Source: CAMDMI01 sp036759185
GTDB taxonomy: Bacteria; Bacteroidota; Bacteroidia; Cytophagales; Flexibacteraceae
Assembly (NCBI GenBank): GCA_036759185.1
Contig: DAIOVD010000193.1
Span: 1-7,792, forward strand
Length of the DNA stretch: 7,792 bases
Direction: 5' to 3'
Below are positions 1-6,200 of this stretch, one piece after another. A program made the translations under genes and the position numbers. Positions within the stretch are counted from its first letter, which is position 1. Every line of letters starts with the position of its first letter. The notes under the pieces are model-generated. The model was not told the DNA's origin. It worked only from the letters and a program-made list of their open reading frames with translations, and did not search any database.

Positions 1-725
1 TCAAAATGAAAAGAGTAGCTGTACGGTTTTCCAATGATGGGAATGGATTGAATTTTGGTAAGGTTGATTTGAAAACGGGTAAAGGTTTCAAGCACATGCT
101 GCAAAGTACCCGGTTTGTCTGCCAGTTGCAACACCACCGAGGCTTTGTTGACGTCCGGATTTTCGGCTTCTTCCCGGCTGATGACCAGAAAGCGGGTGAA
201 GTTGAGTTTGTGCGTCTGAATCCGGGATGCGTATACTTTCAAGCCATATCGTTCAGCCGCACCTTCCGGCCCGATGGCAGCCACACCTGCAATGCGACCG
301 TCGCTGATTTCTTTGGCACTGGAGGCGGTGTCTCGTTTTTCGACCGGAACCAGATTGGGGTATCCGGCCAGAAAATCCTCGCACTGAAGAAGGGCCATCG
401 GGTGACTCCAGACAGCATTCATTTCAGTTATATTCTGACCCGGCAACGCCATCAGGCAATGATCGATGCTGAGGTAGGACTCGCCAGTAATGTGGTATCC
501 AAAATTTTCCAGCAGGGCATAATTGGGAAGAATGCTTCCGGCCAGCGTGTTTTCTATGGCCATTACGATTGCATCGCAGTGTCCGTTTTCCAGGGCTGTA
601 AACTGACTCCGGAAGGTTTCGCATTCCACAATGTCAATCTTCGTTCCACCAAAATACTGCAAGGCCGCCATTTCATGAAACGACCCCGCAATTCCCTGTA
701 TGCCGACTCTCATTCGTTTATCCAT
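1..725 (-). CDS. pheA: Prephenate dehydratase with C-terminal ACT domain (partial, 3' end beyond left edge)
   Basis: This cytoplasmic enzyme turns prephenate into phenylpyruvate, the committed step to phenylalanine. Translating the reverse strand from 725 gives 241 uninterrupted codons. The catalytic domain spans about residues 5-180: IENTLAGSI (57-65) matches the family's ENS/T segment, SHPMALLQC (107-115) the SHP-x-A-x-x-QC segment, RDTASSA (131-137) is conserved, and TRF (177-179) is the hallmark catalytic Thr-Arg-Phe. An ACT domain begins near residue 195 with DKPGTL (203-208). The family's ESRP Phe-binding motif is represented by QSIP (226-229). Family members of this monofunctional kind are usually about 275-285 residues, so some 35-45 residues are missing. 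No chorismate mutase domain precedes it. The start is ATG at 725; ATG at 713 (residue 5) is the alternative, and neither has a clear Shine-Dalgarno. It lies 37 nt downstream of the terminator of the preceding minus-strand gene, so its promoter must be very short or overlap that hairpin. Confidence 0.95.
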   Translation of the reverse strand, partial: MDKRMRVGIQGIAGSFHEMAALQYFGGTKIDIVECETFRSQFTALENGHCDAIVMAIENTLAGSILPNYALLENFGYHITGESYLSIDHCLMALPGQNITEMNAVWSHPMALLQCEDFLAGYPNLVPVEKRDTASSAKEISDGRIAGVAAIGPEGAAERYGLKVYASRIQTHKLNFTRFLVISREEAENPDVNKASVVLQLADKPGTLQHVLETFTRFQINLTKIQSIPIIGKPYSYSFHF

Positions 726-762
726 ACCGTGGTAAACTGGTTGCTATTGGAAAAATGCATCA

Positions 763-802
763 CCAACAAAAAGCCCCGTTTCAATCCGGGGCTTTTTGTT
801 GG
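763..802 (-). terminator. Rho-independent terminator of the thioredoxin-like gene
   Basis: Positions 763-778 and 787-802 are perfect inverted repeats of 16 bp around an 8-nt loop. The core is CCCCG/CGGGG. On the minus strand it is followed by a C and five T, and the A-tract on the other side makes the hairpin nearly symmetric. It begins 5 nt after the stop codon of the minus-strand gene ending at 808. It could also terminate plus-strand transcription, but no plus-strand gene ends here. Confidence 0.92.
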
Positions 803-807
803 TTTCG

Positions 808-2256
808 CTACTCTCTGACAGCGTTTCCGAGCTTGTCTTTAAAGTAGTTGTCGTAAAAATCTTCCAGATTTTCTACGCCCAGCCGTTTGGCCACGATCTT
901 TTTGTTTTCATCCAGCAGGTAGATTACCGGAGTAGAGTAAATGTCGTAAATGTTCTTGAAATCAGTGGCGGTATAACTGTCCCAGACATTGAGCCAGTTC
1001 AGTTTTTTCTCCCGGATAAACTTCTTCCAGTCGTCAGGCTTGCGATCGATGCAAACGGCATACACATCAATTCCCCGTTTCTTATTCTTCTCCCAGAACT
1101 CCAGCAGTTTGGGCGTTTCCTTCTGGCAATGCCCGCAATTGGGATCCCAGAAATACAGAATGGTTGATTTGGCTTTGAAACCATCGAGGGTATACAGTTT
1201 TCCCGCCGAGTCGGTGAGCCACATGTTGGGGGCTTTCTTACCGATCAGGATTGGTTCCAGAATTTTAACCCGGTCCCGGATTTTGTTGGTGATGGACGAA
1301 TCGACCCAATACGCTTTTCCGTTGAGGTAGTAGTTTTTGGCCATGTGCACAAAGACGGCATCCATGCCCATGATCTGGCTCTTTTCATAATTGTTGGTGA
1401 TCCACCAGACCAGGTATTTGAAGATTTCTTTGCTGGTTGATTTTTTCAGAAGATAATCGGCTTCCTTATTGATGGAATCGGGAATCTGAAGCGTCAGCTT
1501 GGAGATGTATTGTTCAATTTTTCCATGGAACAGCGGGGTGCGGACCATGCGGTCATCGGTAAGGTCGATGTTGTCCAGAAAATGAGATTTGTAGTAACGG
1601 AACTGGAAAACGGAATCTTTCCGGTTGTTGGAAAGAGTGGGTGCTTCCGGCACTTCGGGTTCCTGAGCAGCTTTGAACAACTTGACGGCGAAGCTTTTGG
1701 GATTGTCGGCAAACAATTTTTCACGGAACGTCTTCACTTCTTTATCAATGGCTTCAAGCTGCTTTTTGATCTGGGCGATACTGTCCGCATTTTTGGTTTT
1801 GGAAAGTCTCGCTTTGATCGGACCGGCTTCCTTCGCCTTTTCCGACATGGTTTTCTGGTAACCATAAAAGATCTGGTTTTCGATGCCTTCCTTCACTTTC
1901 ATGGTCCCAACCGCATCGGAACTGTCGAATTCCATTGACTGAAACTGCTCTGTAATCAGAAACTCAACGTATTTATTTCGGGGAAGTACCAGAAGGTAGA
2001 CCCCTTCCGGAAGTTCCTTTTTTCCTTTAAACTGAAGGCCACCCTTAGAATCAAACCGGGCTGTATCCTTTGGAATATACTGGTTGTCACCATAGTAATG
2101 GGCAATGATGGCGGTGGTGTCTTTGTATCCTTTTATTTTAAACCGAATATCGTGACCCGTCTGCTTTTTGGCAGTCTGACCCAAACTCAAAAAGACATTG
2201 GACAGCAGAAAAATGCCAAGCATGAAAGCGAATAAGCGGGATTGCCTGATTTTCAT
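808..2256 (-). CDS. Secreted thioredoxin-like (TlpA/ResA-type) protein with DUF4369-like N-terminus
   Basis: A 482-residue envelope thiol-disulfide protein of a layout common in Bacteroidota. Residues 1-26 form a signal peptide: basic KIRQSR, a hydrophobic stretch at about 8-24, and likely cleavage near LSLG-Q. Residues about 36-130 resemble DUF4369, a small beta domain. Residues about 131-335 are a charged, mostly helical spacer resembling DUF5106. Residues about 336-475 are the thioredoxin fold, entered by GKKAPN (339-344), with the active site WDPNCGHC (Cys374, Cys377) and the cis-proline in STP (441-443). All expected catalytic elements are present. The CGHC dipeptide is that of protein disulfide isomerase and not the CGPC of cytosolic thioredoxin. 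Family knowledge suggests reduction or isomerisation of disulfides in periplasmic or surface proteins; the substrate is unknown. The gene stands alone, with its own terminator and a divergent promoter region. The start ATG at 2256 is set by the signal peptide. Confidence 0.93.
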   Translation of the reverse strand: MKIRQSRLFAFMLGIFLLSNVFLSLGQTAKKQTGHDIRFKIKGYKDTTAIIAHYYGDNQYIPKDTARFDSKGGLQFKGKKELPEGVYLLVLPRNKYVEFLITEQFQSMEFDSSDAVGTMKVKEGIENQIFYGYQKTMSEKAKEAGPIKARLSKTKNADSIAQIKKQLEAIDKEVKTFREKLFADNPKSFAVKLFKAAQEPEVPEAPTLSNNRKDSVFQFRYYKSHFLDNIDLTDDRMVRTPLFHGKIEQYISKLTLQIPDSINKEADYLLKKSTSKEIFKYLVWWITNNYEKSQIMGMDAVFVHMAKNYYLNGKAYWVDSSITNKIRDRVKILEPILIGKKAPNMWLTDSAGKLYTLDGFKAKSTILYFWDPNCGHCQKETPKLLEFWEKNKKRGIDVYAVCIDRKPDDWKKFIREKKLNWLNVWDSYTATDFKNIYDIYSTPVIYLLDENKKIVAKRLGVENLEDFYDNYFKDKLGNAVRE

Positions 2257-2285
2257 ATAGTTCGATGAGTTAGTATTTTGTGGCG

Positions 2286-2293
2286 CAAATATG
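2286..2293 (-). promoter_or_regulatory. Candidate -7 element for the thioredoxin-like gene
   Basis: On the minus strand this reads CATATTTG, 7 of 8 matches to the Bacteroidota -7 consensus TAnnTTTG. Transcription would begin around 2279 and leave a leader of roughly 24 nt before the ATG at 2256. I see no convincing TTG at -33, so the call rests on position and the -7 match only. Confidence 0.4.
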
Positions 2294-2335
2294 CCAAAAA
2301 GAGAATGGAAAAACCGACAGCACAGTTGTCCTGAA

Positions 2336-2347
2336 TTGTTAATGTTT
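2336..2347 (+). repeat. 12-bp direct repeat, copy 1 (upstream of lipoprotein gene)
   Basis: TTGTTAATGTTT occurs here and again, identically, at 3171-3182. This copy ends 42 nt before the candidate -7 element at 2390. It lies inside the divergent region, so it could also act on the minus-strand thioredoxin-like gene. Function unknown; an activator or repressor site or an upstream promoter element is possible. Confidence 0.6.
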
Positions 2348-2389
2348 ATAAAAATCGGGGGAGAACGTGCATATTTAATGAAAGAAGCC

Positions 2390-2397
2390 GATTTTTG
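2390..2397 (+). promoter_or_regulatory. Candidate -7 element for the lipoprotein gene
   Basis: GATTTTTG matches TAnnTTTG at 7 of 8 positions. It ends 19 nt before the ATG at 2417, giving a leader of perhaps 12-15 nt. The sequence from about 2371 to 2397 lines up without gaps with 3206-3232 before tamB (for example TATTT at 2372-2376 against TATTT at 3207-3211). This supports it being a promoter despite the imperfect box. Confidence 0.45.
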
Positions 2398-2416
2398 CGC
2401 CCCGTTTCAGCCACCA

Positions 2417-3121
2417 ATGCCCCGGATATTGATACCACGACTCGTTGTTTTTTGTTTTTGCGCAATCATTTTAGTGGGTTGTTCACAGAAACAGGGATTG
2501 AACGAAGAATACCGGCAGATCGGAGAAGCCGCTTCCAAACTGAAAGGCGCCCAGGTTTTCATTCTCAACCGGGATTCCTCGTACATCACATGGAAAAGCC
2601 GGAACCGCAAAGGAACGGAAGCCAGCGGAAAGTTCCGTCCGTCCAAAGGATCGCTGGTGATAGAGGATGCCGGCATCATTGCCGGTTTTCTGGAAGGTGA
2701 TCTCTTACAGGATGTGACACCCGATCCCAACCCGATTCTGCAACTGGCCAAAGAAAAACGGATGCTGCTGGATAGTTTTCCTGTTCTGGAAACTGCAAGA
2801 GGCCGGATGATCCGTCTGGACATCACCCAAAGCGGACGAATCGTAGTCCGAAGTGATTTCCGGCAGAATTCCGGTACTTCCACCGATTCCATCCCCGGCT
2901 ATTCGCTGCGATGCAATCTGGAACTGGCCGATTCTCTTATGGCAGTTTCGGTCATCTCCCGGCAGATCCGCCAGAAAAACAAAATTGTGCTCACCGGAAC
3001 CTATGTGCTCAATTCACGGGATTTCGGACTGTTTTCCATCGGACAGAATCCCAGTATGGTGCCTCTGTGGACGCCCGAAATTCCGTTGGTTTTCCGCCTG
3101 GTTTTCAGTCCTTTGAAATAA
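2417..3121 (+). CDS. Predicted lipoprotein with YceI-like domain
   Basis: A 234-residue exported protein. Residues 1-21 are a lipoprotein signal peptide with a hydrophobic core (9-20) and lipobox LVGC, lipidated at Cys22. A short charged linker follows, then a beta-rich body from about residue 46 to the end. Within it, SSYITWKSRNRKGTEASGKF (54-73) and KGSLVIEDAGIIAG (77-90) recall the opening strands of YceI proteins, which have a lipocalin-like barrel known to bind isoprenoid lipids. The end, from DFGLFSIGQNPSM (202-214) through WTPEIPL (218-224), recalls the closing segment of Bacteroidota YceI-like proteins. I assign the family from remembered patterns, so the fold is moderately sure and the ligand is not. 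I chose ATG 2417 because it gives a proper signal peptide; the frame stays open back to an ATG at 2291, but that would add 42 non-signal residues across the promoter region. It ends 145 nt before tamB, on the same strand. Confidence 0.85.
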   Translation: MPRILIPRLVVFCFCAIILVGCSQKQGLNEEYRQIGEAASKLKGAQVFILNRDSSYITWKSRNRKGTEASGKFRPSKGSLVIEDAGIIAGFLEGDLLQDVTPDPNPILQLAKEKRMLLDSFPVLETARGRMIRLDITQSGRIVVRSDFRQNSGTSTDSIPGYSLRCNLELADSLMAVSVISRQIRQKNKIVLTGTYVLNSRDFGLFSIGQNPSMVPLWTPEIPLVFRLVFSPLK

Positions 3122-3170
3122 AAAATCCCGGCTCCGGCCCTTTTCCTCAATTCCCGGCTTTTCCCAACGT

Positions 3171-3182
3171 TTGTTAATGTTT
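3171..3182 (+). repeat. 12-bp direct repeat, copy 2 (upstream of tamB)
   Basis: This is identical to 2336-2347 and likewise ends 42 nt before a -7 element (3225). It lies in the 145-bp gap between the lipoprotein gene and tamB. The rest of 3122-3224 holds no gene and no convincing hairpin terminator, so some read-through from the lipoprotein gene is possible. Confidence 0.6.
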
Positions 3183-3224
3183 CACAGACGCAGGATTCAC
3201 TTCATGTATTTTAAGAAATGAATG

Positions 3225-3232
3225 TATCTTTG
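3225..3232 (+). promoter_or_regulatory. Bacteroidota-type promoter (-7 TAnnTTTG) for tamB
   Basis: TATCTTTG is a full match to the TAnnTTTG -7 consensus. A weak -33 candidate (TTC at 3201-3203) lies 21 nt upstream. Transcription would start near 3239, just past an in-frame TGA at 3237 and 28 nt before the proposed TTG start at 3267. A promoter here rules out a start codon much further upstream. Confidence 0.75.
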
Positions 3233-3266
3233 TGACTGATTCTTAGGGATTCTACCTCGTAATTTT

Positions 3267-6200
3267 TTGTCACAGCAACCTCCCATAATCTCGCTGCATC
3301 CGTTGGTGCGCCTGTTACGGCTGTTTTTCTGGCTGACGGTTTCCTTTTTCCTCTTTTTCGGGATTCTGGCCCTGTCACTCCGGACACAGGTGGTGCAGAC
3401 AACCATCGTACAATGGCTGGCACAGAAGGTGACCGACAAGCTGGGATTTGAATGCTCGATCGGCGGATTTTATCTCGACTGGGTCGATTTTGCCCACATC
3501 ACCAATGTAAAGGTGAAAGACAAAAAAGGCTACACCATGATTGAGGTGAAAGACCTTCGGGTGAACCTCAAACTGGCGGCCCTGCTGGAACGCAACATCA
3601 ATCTGGATCTGGTCGAACTGAGCAATGGCCTGGTGGAAGTGCGGAAAGACAAAGTGACCCGGGAAATCAACATCAACGAATTCATTAACGCCATTACCGC
3701 CTGGGTAGAAGACGGCGACACCACCCGTTCTCCCAATCCCAAGATCTTTTCCATCGACAAGTCGGTTCTGAGCAAAATGACGTTTTCGTTTATGGACGAA
3801 ACCGAACCGACTCTCCCCAATCAATTCGACTATTATCATTTCAAACTCAAAGGCATCCATGGCATTGTCGAAAATTTCTGGCAACGGCGGGATACCATCC
3901 GTTTGCAGGCTGTAAAGCTTATGGGCAGGGATCTGGCCACTGGTCTTGACATACACGACTTAAGCACCCAATTCCGGTACACCAAACACGATATGGTTTT
4001 CGGAAAGCTTCATGCGGAGGTGGGTGACAGCTACATTGGCGACAGCCTTGCCTTTCAGTTTGAGTCGACGGATGACTTCAGCGATTTCAACCAGAAGGTG
4101 CAAATGGTGGCCCATCTTGACAGCTCCATTCTCTATTGCCAGGATCTTTCTTTTTTCAACCCCATCCTCAAAGACTGGTACGAAGTGTACAATCTTTCCG
4201 GAAATCTGGAAGGAACGGTTGACAACTTCCGTCTGAAAAAAATGCGGCTTTTTACCGGACGGAACACCTTTCTCACCGGCACCCTCAACATGCGGGGCCT
4301 CCCGGAAATTGATGAAACCTTTGTCGATCTTCGTCTCAAACCTTCGTTCGTCAACCCGGTGGATCTCGAGTTCTATGCAGGGAAAGATGCCGCTGACTAT
4401 CTATCCATGCTGGGGGTTTTTGATGTGTCGGGATCCTTTACCGGTTTCTTCAAGAATTTTGTAACCCGCAGTACATTCCAGACCAAACTGGGCACCCTCA
4501 ATGCGGATATTCAAATGGAAATCAAAGACGATCTCCAGGCATCGACGTACAACGGCCGGCTGAAAACCGCATCTTTTGATCTGGGCCGGTTGCTGAACAA
4601 GAGGAAATACATTCAGGAAATCGACTTCAATGGCACCATCCGCGGAAAAGGATTCACACCGAAAAAAGCCGATGTGTATGTAAAAGCCGATGTCAACCGG
4701 TTTGGTGTACTGGGATACAATTATGTGAAGATCAAAACCGACGGGCACTACCGCAACCAGGAATATTCGGGTAATCTGAGCATTAAAGATCCCCACCTCA
4801 TTTTCAACGGAACAGGAAAAGTCGATCTCCGGAAAGGAAAAGAAGAAGTGGATCTGGATGTGGTCCTGGGCCGGGCCAATTTCAAACCACTGAAACTAAC
4901 CCAGGATGCACTGGATGCCTCAGCCGAAGTGGCCATGCATTTCAAAGGATTTGATTTTGATAACTTCCTGGGCGAAAGCAAGATGAAAAATGTCCGGGTT
5001 TTATTCCGTGATGAACGCCTGGATCTGGATGAAGTATCGATCGAATCCCACATCGAAAACGGAAACAAGACGTTTACCTTCAATTCTCCTTTGGTGGACA
5101 TGGTTCTGGAAGGCAGCTTTAAATACAAGAAGTTTGTGGAAGATGCGGTGTCACTGGTGGATGAATATACCCGGCTGATCAAAAACCAGTCCCGTCTGAA
5201 TCATGAAGCATTTGTAACCGAACGAAAAAAATCGGCTGTGGACTACGGCATCAGTGCGAAACTGAACATCAAAGACATCAACCCTCTGCTCGATCTCCTG
5301 GACCAGCCACTTACTATTTCAAAAAATACAGAAGTGGATGCCCGATTCCAGTTTGGAACCACCGAAATGCTGCTGATCAATTCCCACATCGACAGCATCC
5401 GGTATCAGGACAAAACGATGTACGAAACCAGCATCGATATTTCGGCCACCAAAACCATTGAACGCCCGGATGTACTGGCCGAAGTTTATGTGTATTCCGA
5501 ACAGCAAAACTGGTCGCCGGAGATTCAGACAGAAAAAATTCTCTTCGACGGTGTCTGGGACAAAGGAAAGATCGGATTCAAACTTCTGGGTAAGGAAAAA
5601 AACAACACCAACCGGGCCAATATTTATGGTGAGGTACAATTCGAGCCTCAGACCACCCGCATCCGGTTGAAAAACAGCTCTCTGTCACTGGTGGAACGAA
5701 TCTGGAACATCAATCAGGAAAACGAAATCGAGATCTCGGATTCATCCACCGTCAACTTCCGGAACGTTTCGATGAGCAACGAAAACCAACAGCTGTCGAT
5801 GGAAGGGTTTCTGACGGGCCGTCCGGAAGATACGCTGTACATCAAAGCCCGAAACTTCGAACTGACCACACTCAAACCCATTCTGAAAGAAGAACTGACC
5901 GGGCGGGTGAATGCCGGAATCGTGGTGACGCATCTCAATGATTCTCCTTTGTTTGAAGGTTTTGTGAAAGCCGACAGTCTGATTTATCAGAAATTTCTGA
6001 TTGGCGATTTCAGTGGACAGGCCAACTGGAACCAGCAACAGAAAAATCTGGAGATCAATGGAAATCTGATTCGTGATCAGCAGGAGATGCTGCAGCTGAC
6101 CGGATTTTACACCCCCGAACTACAGGAGCCCATTCAGATGAAAGCCCATGTGAACCGGCTCAACATCAATTTCCTTCAGATCATTCTGGGCGATAATGTG

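Noticed and set aside
6..818. 270-codon plus-strand open frame starting with ATG
   Set aside because: It is antisense to the prephenate dehydratase frame, which has full family motifs, and it runs through the terminator hairpin. Its own translation shows no recognisable domain.
2291..2416. N-terminal extension of the lipoprotein frame back to ATG 2291
   Set aside because: It would place 42 polar residues before a clear lipoprotein signal peptide and overlap both divergent promoter candidates.
808..3121. Thioredoxin-like gene and lipoprotein gene as a toxin-antitoxin, defence or similar paired system
   Set aside because: They are divergent, both look like ordinary envelope proteins, and nothing beyond a shared intergenic region links them.
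3122..3165. Possible terminator after the lipoprotein gene (GC-rich CCCGGCTCCGG and a second CCCGGCTTTT)
   Set aside because: The two CCCGGCT stretches are direct repeats, not inverted, and the best hairpin I can draw has only 3-4 bp.
2336..3182. 12-mer repeat as plasmid iteron, attachment site or CRISPR repeat
   Set aside because: There are only two copies, 835 bp apart, flanking an ordinary gene with no integrase, replication or cas gene.
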